Positions 1 through 8,826 of a stretch of DNA of 64,000 bases are shown here, one piece after another. The notes beneath the pieces are model-generated. The model saw nothing but the letters and a program-made list of their open reading frames with translations, searched no databases and was not told where the DNA came from. The stretch lies in NCBI GenBank assembly GCA_036346225.1, contig JARFIW010001105.1, forward strand, positions 1,054,001-1,118,000, in the 5' to 3' direction. A program made the translations under genes and the position numbers. How positions within the stretch are numbered: the first letter of the stretch is position 1; each line of letters opens with the position of its first letter. Origin of the DNA: Platerodrilus igneus. Taxonomy: Eukaryota > Arthropoda > Insecta > Coleoptera > Lycidae.

Positions 1-1
1 G

Positions 2-184
2 AGGGCGTACAGGACCACCTCCACGGAGGCTGTCCTGGTGATCAGTAGGACTCTCCCTATCGAATATGTCGTTAGGGAGATTACAGATAGACGATTAATA
101 AATATAGGAAAAGGGCGCGAAATTATCGAAGATCTTAATCTTGGTAATAGGAAATTGCAAGAAAGATTGTTGTATCTGAGTTAG
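2..184 (+). pseudogene. LINE ORF2, C-terminal end of the reverse transcriptase
   Basis: The window opens inside a non-LTR retrotransposon. The frame from base 2 reads A-Y-R-T-T-S-T-E-A followed by a hydrophobic stretch and L-P-I, the signature that follows the reverse transcriptase thumb in I- and R1-type LINEs. A stop at 182-184 separates it from the RNase H frame that starts at 237, so the polyprotein is broken here by a stop and a frame change. The rest of ORF2 lies outside the window to the left. The link to the next two entries rests on order and spacing. Confidence 0.75.
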
Positions 185-236
185 GGCACCCGGCTGATAT
201 TAGAGGATCGAGTTTGTCGAAGGTGATGAGGACGCG

Positions 237-749
237 ATGGGTATCAGAATTTATACGGACGGTTCACGTATGGACGATGGGCAAGCAGGCGCGGCGTTTG
301 TCGTGTATAAGCAGGAAAGGGAGGTGTTTCGGTTTCAAACCAAACTCGCGAACTGGTGCACTATCTTCCAGTGCGAATTGGTAGCCATACGAGAGGCTAT
401 CGATTACGTAATAAACCATACGGGCAGAGACGAGTATTATATAATCAGTGATAGTAAATCGGCGCTAACGGCTTTAACAAACATGAACACCTCGACAGAT
501 CTCCAAGCGGACGTCTGGAGGATAGCGCGTACGGCGCTAGAGTTTCGACGTTTAAAGTTCTGTTGGGTCAGGTCGCACAATGGTAACGTAGGAAACGATA
601 GGGCTGACGAATTAGCTAAAGAGGCCGCGACGGGCGACTTTCGAATATCACATTCGTCGATACCGAGGTCTTTAATCAAAAGAAAGCTGCGCGAAAAATC
701 AATTCGACAATGGAAGAGAGGTGGAACAACGCTGCCACGGGCAGGTTGA
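237..749 (+). pseudogene. LINE ORF2, RNase H domain
   Basis: This is a type I RNase H domain of a LINE, which removes the RNA strand during target-primed reverse transcription. All four acidic catalytic positions are visible: D in Y-T-D-G-S, E in Q-C-E-L-V-A, D in I-S-D-S-K-S-A and D in G-N-D-R-A-D-E-L. It is about 130 residues, the normal size, followed by a basic linker. The frame is shifted from the upstream RT tail, and it ends in a shifted overlap with the next piece at 710, so it is part of a dead copy. RNase H is present in I, LOA and some R1-related clades; the clade is not certain. Confidence 0.8.
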
Positions 750-1102
750 CCCACAAATTCATACCGAGCATAGAAGCCAGAGGTAAGATCGAGGTTAAGC
801 TCGATCACAAAATGGTGCAGTTGATAACAGGGCACGGCGCCCTGAAGGCGTATTTACAAAGGTTCGGTCTAACCAACAGCGACCGCTGCGAATGCGGTGA
901 GGGCGCGGAAAGCGCAGAGCACGTGCTCTTCGACTGCCCGCTTGAGGCGGGAAATCGAGGGTTGGCTGATAGCAAACTAGCTATCCTAGGTCTGGCATGG
1001 CCAAAGAGCCTAGAGGAAGTCGGGGAAGTGGTTAACCAGAAGGCGTTCTGGACAGCCTTAAAAGAATTCGCGGGAAGGGTCGCGAGATTAGACAATCAAT
1101 GA
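710..1102 (+). pseudogene. LINE ORF2, C-terminal zinc-knuckle region
   Basis: The last part of the same LINE ORF2. It has L-T-G-H-G-type sequence (I-T-G-H-G-A-L-K-A-Y-L) and then a C-x-C-G-E...E-H-V-L-F-D-C-P cluster, the terminal zinc-finger-like motif that follows RNase H or RT in I/R1-group elements and probably binds nucleic acid. It overlaps the RNase H frame by 40 bases in another frame, which points to a small indel. The frame ends normally at 1102. About 105 bases further on is an A-rich tract (1209-1227) that is a plausible LINE 3' tail. Confidence 0.8.
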
Positions 1103-1227
1103 CGACCGCGTGTAAAAATTCGGTGGGGTTGGTGGGAGGATTGAAAAATTTTAGATTGACTTGGCGTGAGTAAGGATACGAGCATAACCAAAACCTGATA
1201 TTAAATAATTAAAAAAAAAAAAAAAAA
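1103..1227 (+). mobile_element. LINE 3'UTR and poly(A)-like tail
   Basis: A short untranslated region follows the ORF2 stop and ends in an uninterrupted run of about 17 A at 1211-1227. This is the expected tail of a LINE inserted on the plus strand. No target-site duplication can be tested because the 5' end is outside the window. Confidence 0.55.
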
Positions 1228-2115
1228 GATAATTATACCAAAATGTCCTATATGCACGAGAAACCCCCACTCCATTAATACAATCACTGCCTATCTTCAT
1301 AATTATGTGCGGAAAATCGGGAATAAATAATACCAAATAAACAATAACAAATAAATCATAAACCCTCATTAAATTAAATCAATAAAGTAAACAAGGATAA
1401 TAAAACAGAGCGCAACCGCGCATCCCCCCAGGACTTGAAAGTGAAGTGATAGTGATAGTGATTGTGATCCCCAAGAACAGTTAGTGCATACCCACCAGGA
1501 CTTTAGCAGTGCACCCCGTCCCACCTTTAGAAGTAAGTTACAGACGACCAGATCTTCGGATGCTGGAGAATTTTATTATCGAGGTAAGACTTAAATTGTG
1601 GCGGCTGTACTCGCACAAGCATTGATTTACATTAATTAATAGTTTTCGAAATAATTTAACAAGCACGTTTGGTGTGTAAAGGCGCTAGCCGACATATGCT
1701 TGTGGAGTGCACCTGATAAACCGGGTGATGCTTTTGCTATTTTGTGCACTGCTATATGCTTAACGCTTATTAAACATTTATTTATATATTTACATAATTA
1801 TATTTATTTATATTTTATATTTACACTTTATATTTATTTATATATAGCATGTATTATGTGGCTTATTTGTTTTGTTTGACGTTCTGTCGCCATTTTGGTT
1901 GCAGTATATATTTGGGAAGGACGAGCAGAATTGCGAAGATTGTAATCATAATATAAATCAGTTAGGGAATGATAGGGAAAGTTAGGGATGGATTTAAATT
2001 AGCTAGATTTGGATAGTTTTAAGACGACCCTTCAGGTCGCACTGGTAAGCAGAACCGGCGTCTGCTATCCGGTATTACGGATCCCTCCCCCTCTCATTTT
2101 TGGTTGTTGATCGGG
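1228..2115. other. Non-coding stretch without recognised feature
   Basis: AT-rich sequence with no convincing reading frame. It has a short GTGATA repeat near 1445 and a TATATTTA-rich stretch near 1780-1850. A GC-richer island at 2020-2095 lies just before the SINE-like repeat and could be untranslated sequence of another element. Confidence 0.5.
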
Positions 2116-2497
2116 TACACTCAAAAGTCAGCGCTAGGGATACCATTATTTACAACCCTGTTTTTAGTTTTTGTTTTGTTTTTGTTCCAGTTTTTGTCAG
2201 ATTTTAGGTTTGTTAGATTGTTAGAGTTTGTTAGGTTTGTTAGATTTTTAGGTTTGTTAGATTTTTGTTTAGTTTTTATTTAGGGTGAATCAACTATGAA
2301 GTAAGAATAAATTAGGAGCACGACTTTTTTTCGCGTTTAAACCCAATGTAGTACCTCCGGGTGGAGCATTGGGGACGTGGCCGCAAGTATAGCGGCCCTA
2401 ATTCAAATTATAATGCCTTCCACATCCAATGTAGTACCTCCGGGTGGAGCACTGGGGACATGGCCGCAAGTATAGCGGCCCTAATTCAAATTATAAT
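2116..2497 (+). repeat. SINE-like interspersed repeat, copy 1
   Basis: A second copy lies in reverse orientation at 39225-39522, where it is bounded by a 14-bp target duplication. The element begins TACACTC(A/G)AAAGTCAGCGC, has a T-rich centre made of TTAGGTTTGTTAGATTTT-like words, and ends in a hairpin (CCAATG...CATTGG around CTCC...GGAG) followed by GGCCGCAAGTATAGCGGCC and an AATTATAATG tail. No A or B box is visible, so it may be a 5'-truncated LINE 3' end rather than a true SINE. In this copy the 3' 72 bases occur twice (2343-2414 and 2426-2497). Confidence 0.6.
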
Positions 2498-2508
2498 GCC
2501 TTCCACAT
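2343..2508 (+). repeat. 83-bp direct duplication at the SINE-like 3' end
   Basis: Two nearly identical 83-bp units, 2343-2425 and 2426-2508. Each holds the terminal hairpin, the GGCCGC...GCGGCC stem, the AATTATAATG tail and then CCTTCCACATC. The last 11 bases are also the start of the adjacent RTE 5'UTR fragment. This is either a tandem duplication, or a 72-bp truncated copy inserted with an 11-bp target duplication (2415-2425 and 2498-2508). Confidence 0.75.
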
Positions 2509-2729
2509 CGCAGTAGTGTGTCTTAGAATGTCATACTGACCCCTATGGACTCTGCCACTCTACGTACCGAAAAAGGTGCTGTTTCGGGGACCTGTCTTAG
2601 TCTGCTTCCTCACTAAAAACCCCACCAATTTGGTTAAACCTATAGTTCGGCTCTTTAGCTCATTGAAACGCACAAGCCATTTTACCTGTTCTAGTATTTT
2701 AGAACGTCGTCAAGGTCCGTTCAGAATGG
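2498..2729 (-). mobile_element. RTE-A 5'UTR fragment
   Basis: On the minus strand this matches the 5' untranslated start of the RTE-A copies at 22177-22399 (minus), 32538-32800 and 48346-48590 (plus). Shared landmarks are the start near a CCATT word, AGCTAAAGAGC, AGTAAGGAACCAG-like and GTCTTAGAC-like words and GATGTGGAAGGC. Only the first 230 bases remain; the reading frame is missing and the edge touches the SINE-like tail. Confidence 0.75.
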
Positions 2730-3131
2730 TATAAACAAATACAAGAATGATAAATGTGCATAATAAATATTCCTAATGTTAAACAGTATAGTATTTTAAC
2801 AAGGGAGGGGTAATTTAAAAATTAGTTAATGGTTTTAAAAAGGATAGAGATAAAATGTTCATGTCCTAATAGTCACATATACATCATTCATGTCTGAACA
2901 GAAACCTGCCTGATAGTGAAACTTATCTGCTCATTGAGGTTCTGCAAGTGCCACAGTCTGTTAGAGTGCAGATACCATTGAGTAAATGAGCAAGCAACAG
3001 TGCATCCATTTGTTATATATTTTAAGAACGAAGATTGTAGGGTGAAAAGTCATTCGATTTGTGTTTTACGTGACTATTTGGAGCACAATATGACTGTTGT
3101 GCATGCCTTTTAAACGCCTAAAGTAGAAAAG
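2730..3131. other. Non-coding stretch without recognised feature
   Basis: AT-rich sequence between the RTE scrap and the pseudogene. Upstream exons or promoter of the pseudogene family could lie here, but nothing can be shown. Confidence 0.4.
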
Positions 3132-3905
3132 TTGTTTTACTTTTTAGATGGCGGTGGAAGCCAGTATAAAAATAGGTATAATTTCTCAAACATTTGCAAA
3201 CACAAGAAAGACTTTGGTCTGGGGGCTGAGTGGCATTTCTTTGCCTCTTGCCACGGGAAAAACGCCTGTGACGGAGTGGGGGGGCGGGACAACACGAGAA
3301 GTGACGAAAGGTAGTTTACAAAGGACAACTTTAAACCAAATCCTAAATGTAGGCAAGATGTTTGTCTTTTGCAAAGAACATATTACAGGCATAACTTGTT
3401 TCCTTGTTAAAGAGGAGGATATTATTACACACAAGGAAAAACGAGAAAATTCAATAGATACCATGCTGTTGGAGAAAACACAATTAGGTGCTATACAACT
3501 TCAGAAAGTGCCAAATACGAGGATCACTGCATCGCTAAAATCGTACCTTTAAGTCTCTAAGTTAATAACACTATTGCCTGTATATATGATGGACAGTGGT
3601 GGTTAGCTCAGATCGAGCAAATCAGCCTAGAACATAATGATATCTATGTTCACCTTTATCACCCTGCAGGACCACGTACATCTTTCAAGAAGTCTGCAAG
3701 TGATCGAGTTTGGATACCAATTTCAAACATTTTAAGAAAATTGACGGAACTAGAACTAACAACAGCGACAGGAAGATCATACACTATCTTTCAAAATTTT
3801 TCAAGAAATAAGTATGCTCCTAAATGGGCATTTATTGTAAACAAAAAAATTAAGAACATTATATATGTGAACTTCAGTCATTCAATTCTTGTTTATAATA
3901 AATAA
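3132..3905 (+). pseudogene. Decayed member of a repeated QYKN/HGK invertebrate protein family
   Basis: One frame carries recognisable protein from 3132 to the stop at 3903-3905, interrupted by in-frame stops at 3315, 3414 and 3558. The start has D-G-x3-Q-Y-K-N, then N-x-C-x-H, A-E-W-H-F-F-A and H-G-K-N-A-C-D-G-V-G-G. The end has Y-D-G-Q-W-W-L-A, H-P-A-G-P-R-T-S-F-K and D-R-V-W-I-P with T-A-T-G-R-S-Y. I recognise this arrangement from large multi-copy families of uncharacterised proteins in aphids and other invertebrates, which behave like transposase or host-gene-like repeats. The longer uninterrupted frame at 3148-3552 is a shadow. No biochemical function can be stated; the copy is dead. Confidence 0.6.
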
Positions 3906-4914
3906 ACGTTCTTTCTTAAATGAGAGTATTTGCTAAACTTTAGAAATTCATAACTTGTTTCAAGATCAAATACCAAGATTGAAACTTTTACAGTAGTTTA
4001 TTATCATAAAGATGCATCTTGTGTAAAAAATTCAGATTTTTATATTTTCCCCCACTAGAGTTATTAAGTCTCGAAATTTTAAAAAATTTCAAAATTCCGT
4101 TTTTTAAAAAATTATAGAAAATCGAGGGAAACATTTTAACCTTCTTCCTCTAAAATTGGTAAGTATCCTATTATATCTTATAGTCATACAAATATTAGCT
4201 TGGGTATTTTATTCTTTCATTGAAATTTTCAGCCTTAAAAGTCGAATTTGTTAAAATTTGATCATGAACTTTGGTTGTATTTTTGAGCTATTTATGTTAG
4301 ATTAACACTTTAAACTGTAAGGGCCTAAATTGTAAAATGGAGTTTTCTAAAAAGAATAGTACAAATCCCATTACTAAAGCATTAATCAGTCTGGAGATAT
4401 TTAATTTATCGCTAATGACTGTAATGGTCAAAAGTAGCCTGCATGGCCAAACAAAAATGGCCGTATCTCCAAAACGAGATGAGAAAAAAAATTCAAACCT
4501 GTTTTGAAGTGCTGACTTATGTAAGAAAAACATATAAAAAGATTAAAAATATTAAAGTTGGTCAAGCAACCATCACCGGATCACTTCATATGGATTGACT
4601 CAAAATCAAATTAATTAATTTTATAACGAATTACATTTCGTAGATTACCTCTCGGACGGCTGTTACAGGAATGAAAGGTCGTCCATTTGCTTTCTCTTGT
4701 TCAAAAAATTCGTACAAGTCAGCAACAAGCTGCTTTCCCTACATCCAAGTGCATTCCAGGCATTTTCAAAAACAAGCTTGCGAACGTAAAAATTACGCGA
4801 ATTTGTTCTGATAAGAATAGTTTTTAATATGAAAACAAAGGTGCTGTTTATAAAACGATTGGACTTGAAAAGCAAAAAATTTGACAGAAACACATTCCCA
4901 TAACTTATAGGTTA
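3906..4914. other. AT-rich spacer
   Basis: No supported gene. Short open frames on the minus strand (4297-4533, 4663-4893) lack motifs and have the composition of the spacer. It is the left flank of the Gypsy insertion. Confidence 0.5.
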
Positions 4915-4919
4915 TGTAC

Positions 4920-5052
4920 TATGATATTATTATGATCTAGTTGCCTGATATTGTTTATAGACATTCACTTTCCTATGTGTCATTAGCTTTAATGTATTTA
5001 CTCTAATTAACTGTTTATTAAAACCTTAAAAGAGATTCTCAATTTCATTACA
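4920..5052 (+). repeat. 5' LTR of the short-LTR Gypsy element
   Basis: Begins TATGATATTATTATGATC (second base changed from the TG of the 3' LTR) and ends TTTCATTACA. It matches 8684-8821 along its whole length except for a small insertion there. At 133 bp it is unusually short. The segment 5007-5022 is the exact reverse complement of 5054-5069 just outside the LTR. Confidence 0.9.
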
Positions 5053-5053
5053 A

Positions 5054-5069
5054 TTTAATAAACAGTTAA
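5054..5069 (+). promoter_or_regulatory. Candidate self-priming primer binding site
   Basis: The 16 bases TTTAATAAACAGTTAA start one base after the LTR. They are perfectly complementary to LTR bases 5007-5022 (and to the matching 3' LTR segment from 8778). No sequence resembling a tRNA 3' end is present here. In Tf1/sushi elements the 5' end of the mRNA folds back on such a site and primes reverse transcription. If the same holds here, R begins near 5007. This is inference from complementarity and position. Confidence 0.55.
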
Positions 5070-5078
5070 GTAGTATAA

Positions 5079-5293
5079 ATGGATCGTTTTCTGGCTCCGG
5101 AACGATTCGACATCAACTCAAACTCTATAAATGCGATTCTGGAGTGGGAAAACTGGTATACAAAATTCCTTAATTTCTCATCTGGAAAAGAAGATCCTGA
5201 TAAACTGAAAATCTTTTATAATTATATCTCTGCCAAAGTCTACCAGTATATTAGTGCTGCTGGGATATATAAAGATGCTATTTCAATCCTCAA

Positions 5294-5344
<51 letters not shown>

Positions 5345-5345
5345 A
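5079..5345 (+). pseudogene. Gypsy gag, N-terminal part
   Basis: Capsid-like gag start, M-D-R-F-L-A-P-E-R-F-D with E-W-x-x-W and D-K-L residues of arthropod Gypsy gag proteins, 27 bases after the LTR complement site. The frame runs into a (TA)n tract that encodes a Y-I run and then stops, whereas the family continues directly into K-P-x-N-E-V in the next frame. The microsatellite has therefore broken the gene. The ATG at 5079 is the first after the primer site and fits the family start. Confidence 0.75.
5296..5337. repeat. (TA)n microsatellite inside gag
   Basis: About 20 TA units inside the gag reading frame at the point where family members have a short L-Y-V segment. The tract length changes frame, linking 5079-5345 to the frame that opens at 5336. 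Confidence 0.9.
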
Positions 5346-6394
5346 AGCCAGTTAATGAAGTCTATAATCGGCATAAGTTAGCCACTCGAAGTCAACTATC
5401 AGAAGAAAATGTTGACCAATTTTTACAAGCTTTAAATCTTCTAGCTAAAGATTGTAAATTTAAAGCTGTTACCGCTGAAAAACATCGAGAAGATTTCACT
5501 CGGGATGCCTTTATTCGTGGTTTATCTGATACCAATATTAGGCAGAGACTTTTGGAAAGTCCTCTATTGACCCTAAGCGAGGCATATGAAAAAGCTCGAT
5601 CATTAGAAATGGCTCTACAACAATCGATGCTTTACAATCAATCTCTGAATGTAAACTCTATACAAACCCACAATCCGGTCAATCATGCGGTCCCTTTGCA
5701 GCAAGAAGCTCAAAATGAAAGCGTTCCATATAGTGAAACTAAAGAAACATTAGCGGCTATTTATATAAAGTGTTTTTACTGTGGATTTAAATGGCATATT
5801 CGATCCAAATATCCAGCTCGAAATAGTCTTTGTAATATATGCCAAATAAAAGGTCACTACTCTAAGGTATGCAAATCACAAAAGAATGGGTCCAACTCAA
5901 ATCACTCTGCTTCTATGATTAGCTCTATCAATACCAAACCCATACCTGAATGTTTGGCAAAAGCTGTGATTTGTGTAGAAGTTAATAACTCCTATCTCTA
6001 TGCACTAATAGATACTGGTAGTTCCTGTAGTTTTATTAGTGACCAAGCTGTAAAGAAACTTAAATTACCTATATTGTCTTCACAAGAGTCTGTTACAATG
6101 GCATCTACATCCTTCAACTCTAGAACATCTGGACAGTGTATTATTAATCTTTGTACCAAAGATCACTTCTATCCTAATGTTCGTCTGTCTATTCTCCCTA
6201 ATCTTTGCTCAGATATAATAATTGGTCACGATCTTATGAAACAACACTCTAAAGTGGAAGTTGAATTTGGTGGCTTAAAACCTTTGTTGAAAGTTTGTGC
6301 TTTAGCTACAGCTAGTATTGAACTTGTAACTCTCTTTGAAAATTTAACACCTGAATGTAGACCAATTGCTATAAAATCTCGCATACAAACTTAA
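5336..6394 (+). pseudogene. Gypsy gag C-terminus, zinc knuckles and protease
   Basis: The frame continues gag (N-E-V-Y-N-R-H-K-L-A-T-R, then D-A-F-I-R-G-L and I-R-Q-R-L-L-E). Near residue 145 come two CCHC knuckles: the first is C-F-Y-C-G-F-K-W-H-I-R-S-K-Y with its last Cys replaced by Tyr, the second C-N-I-C...H-Y-S-K-V-C is intact. An aspartic protease with L-I-D-T-G-S-S-C-S-F near residue 225 and I-I-G-H-D near residue 297 follows. The protein would package RNA and cut the polyprotein. It ends at a stop before RT. Confidence 0.8.
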
Positions 6395-6446
6395 AGTTCC
6401 AAATTCATAGAAGCTGAAAATAAACGCTTACTCTCTGAAGATATAA

Positions 6447-7070
6447 TTGAAGAAAGTAAATACCGTGGCGAGCGCAAGTACTAGTTACACTTCAGAAAAT
6501 CACCGCAAACGTATGGTAATCGATTATTCACAGACAATCAATAGATTCAGTCAGTTAGACGCATATCCTCTTCCGCGTATTGAAGATATTGTAAATAGTG
6601 TGTCTAAATATCAAGTCTTCAGCAAAATTGACATGAAAAGTGCATCTCACCAATTTCCCATCAAAAAGGAAGACCGGCCATATGCTGTATTCAAGGCTTG
6701 TGGTATACTTTTACAGTTTAAGCGAATCCCCTTTGGAGTAACGAATGGAGTACCTGCGTTTCAAAGAGGCATAGACTACATTATTCGCAATGAAAAATTA
6801 TCAAATACATATACTTACCTGGATGACATCACTGTTTGTGGTAGAGATCAGAAGGAACATGATGAGAATCTTCGACGTTTTATAGAAGCTATTCAGAAAT
6901 TCAACCTAACCATAAATAATGAGAAAAGCGAATTCTCTCTTCGTTCGATTCACCTCTTAGGATATTTGATATTCTACGATTCTATTAGGCCTGATCCTGA
7001 TAGACTCAGAGCATTGCACGAAATTCCACAAATTTTTCAAATTATATTCCTCGTTTTTCACACAAAATAA
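6447..7070 (+). pseudogene. Gypsy reverse transcriptase
   Basis: RT core with F-S-K-I-D-M-K-S-A-S-H-Q, F-K-R-I-P-F-G-V-T-N and the active-site box Y-L-D-D near residue 125, then L-G-Y-L-I and a short start of the connection. The upstream finger region is disturbed: a stop at 6394 and lost sequence around 6460. The thumb and connection continue past 7070 in a shifted frame with F-P-L-S-P-E-A-L near 7094. The reading is clearly Ty3/Gypsy RT but could not give full-length protein. Confidence 0.8.
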
Positions 7071-7179
7071 GTATCCTTTCTCATAGCAAATTCCCACTAT
7101 CTCCTGAAGCTCTAAAAGTCTTCTATAGTATAAAAAAGGGATAGAAAATGCCTCGTTCGCACCTATACCTAGTGAGGAT

Positions 7180-8169
7180 ATGTTTACAGTAGAAACTGAT
7201 GCTTCAAATGAAGCAATAGGAGCAACTCTTTCACAATCTGGACGTCCTGTTGCCTTCTTTTCAAGGATTCTTTCTCAATCAGAATGTAGACACTCGTCTG
7301 TAGAAAAAAAAGCATATGCGATCGTTGAAGCAACTAGGAAGTGGCGACATATCCTAATGGGAAGATATTTTAAGCTAATCACCGATCAACGCTCTGTTAC
7401 ATTTATGTTTGATCTAAAATCCAAAAGCAAAATGAAGAACGAAAAAATTCTACGGTGGAGATTAGAATATCGTGTTTTAGTTACGATATTATTTATAGAC
7501 CTGGACCTCAGAATACTGCTGCAGATTTGTTCTGCAACAACTACTAACGAAGCTCGACTTATGGATTTACATAATACTTTATGTCACCCTGGAATTACTC
7601 GAATGTATCATTGGATTCGAATAAAAAATTTACCTTATTCTATGGAAGATGTAAAGAAAATGACTTCTTCTTGTCCAGTCTTTTGTGAAATTAAGCCTAG
7701 ATTCTATATATTTAAGGGAAGGCTCATAAAAGCTACTTCCGCCTTCGAACGTTTAAATGTGAATTTTATAGGCCCTGTTCCATCCTGTACTAATAATCGT
7801 TATATTCTCACAATCATTAACGCATACTCACGATATCCCTGTGCAGAAATGACTTCTTCAACTATCGTTGCTGCTCTCAAAAATATCTTTTATCTCTTTG
7901 GAACTCCCTCTTATATTCACTCTGACAGAGGGAGCTCATTTATGTCTAATGAATTAAAAATGTTTTTGAACTCTAATGGAATCGCTTCTAGCAGAACTAC
8001 ACCTTATAACCCTCGCGGTAATGGCCAAGTAGAAAAGTACAATGGTATCATCTGGCGTACAATTCAATTAGCTCTAAAATCCAAAAATAAAAAAAATAAG
8101 TCAATGAGAAAGTGTACTTCCAGAAGTACTACATTCAATAAGAAGCTTACTCTGTACCTCTACAAATGA
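7180..8169 (+). pseudogene. Gypsy RNase H and integrase
   Basis: RNase H starts with V-E-T-D-A-S-N-E-A-I-G-A and ends at T-D-Q-R-S-V-T-F. Integrase follows directly with an H2C2-like H-N-T-L-C-H-P-G and S-S-C-P-V-F-C, and the core has V-N-F-I-G-P, H-S-D-R-G and G-N-G-Q-V-E. The first core aspartate is replaced by Asn, so this copy would lack strand-transfer activity even if the frame were whole. Spacing of the later D and E is normal. Confidence 0.8.
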
Positions 8170-8665
8170 AAGTGAAACTCTGCATGAACGATTGTTCAGG
8201 CATCAAAGACGAAGTGGTAATGGAGAAACGATTCCAACGTGGCTTTTAAGTCCAGGTCCTGTTTATCTACGACAACTTGTTCGTAATTCCAAATATCATA
8301 CCATAGTCAAAGAAGTTATACTACTCGAAAGTAATGCCGAATATGCTCATATTTGAGATTCTGAAGGAAGAATTACCTCTGTATCTACACGGGATTTGGC
8401 TCCAGTTGGTAATGCTGAATATACTCAGATTGGAGATTCTGAAGGAAGGATGAACTCTGTATCTGCACGAGATCTAGCTCCAGTTCCTAATGTCCACATT
8501 AGAGACTCCGAAAAAGAAGTTTTATCTCCCGAAACTAACGAAATGCAATCAGACACTACCGAATCACAAGTCGAATTAAATAATTCTCGAAACGTTCAAC
8601 CTATTGTACGTAGAAGTTCTAGAACAAGAAGACTACCTTCTCACCTCGAAGAATACGTGTTATAA
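8170..8665 (+). pseudogene. Gypsy integrase C-terminal tail with a 78-bp duplication
   Basis: Continues the polyprotein in a shifted frame (H-E-R-L-F-R-H-Q, S-P-G-P-V-Y-L-R-Q), then an acidic, Ser-rich tail ending R-R-S-S-R-T-R-R-L-P-S-H-L-E-E-Y-V-L. Bases 8333-8410 and 8411-8488 are direct duplicates, giving two copies of N-A-E-Y-x-x-I-x-D-S-E-G-R; the first carries an in-frame stop. The polypurine tract (AGGCAGGGGTGAA, 8671-8683) and the 3' LTR follow 6 bases after the stop. Confidence 0.7.
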
Positions 8666-8670
8666 TTTAT

Positions 8671-8683
8671 AGGCAGGGGTGAA
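8671..8683 (+). promoter_or_regulatory. Polypurine tract
   Basis: Purine-rich AGGCAGGGGTGAA abutting the TG of the 3' LTR, the position of the plus-strand primer. Confidence 0.6.
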
Positions 8684-8821
8684 TGTGATATTATTATGAT
8701 CTAGTTGCCTGATGTTGTTTATAGACATTCACTTTCCTATCTGTCATTAGTTTTAATGTGTTTAGTATTTACTTTAATTAACTGTTTATTAAAACCTTAA
8801 GAGGTTCTCCATTTCATTACA
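8684..8821 (+). repeat. 3' LTR of the short-LTR Gypsy element
   Basis: Begins TGTGATATTATTATGATC and ends TTTCATTACA, matching 4920-5052. It is followed directly by the right-hand TGTAC duplication. It carries the same 15-base word TTAACTGTTTATTAA as the 5' LTR. Confidence 0.9.
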
Positions 8822-8826
8822 TGTAC

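Larger units (their letters stand above)
4915..8826 (+). mobile_element. Ty3/Gypsy-type LTR retrotransposon with 133-138 bp LTRs
   Basis: Near full-length element bounded by the 5-bp target duplication TGTAC (4915-4919 and 8822-8826). LTRs are 4920-5052 and 8684-8821. The order gag, zinc knuckles, aspartic protease, RT, RNase H, integrase is that of Ty3/Gypsy. The total of about 3.9 kb is short, because parts of RT and RNase H are missing. The gag resembles arthropod elements related to the CsRn1-type lineage, but I cannot place it without a tree. Frameshifts and stops make it non-autonomous. Confidence 0.85.

Noticed and set aside
3148..3552. 134-codon frame.
   Set aside because: It is out of frame with the recognisable protein motifs at 3132-3905; a shadow.
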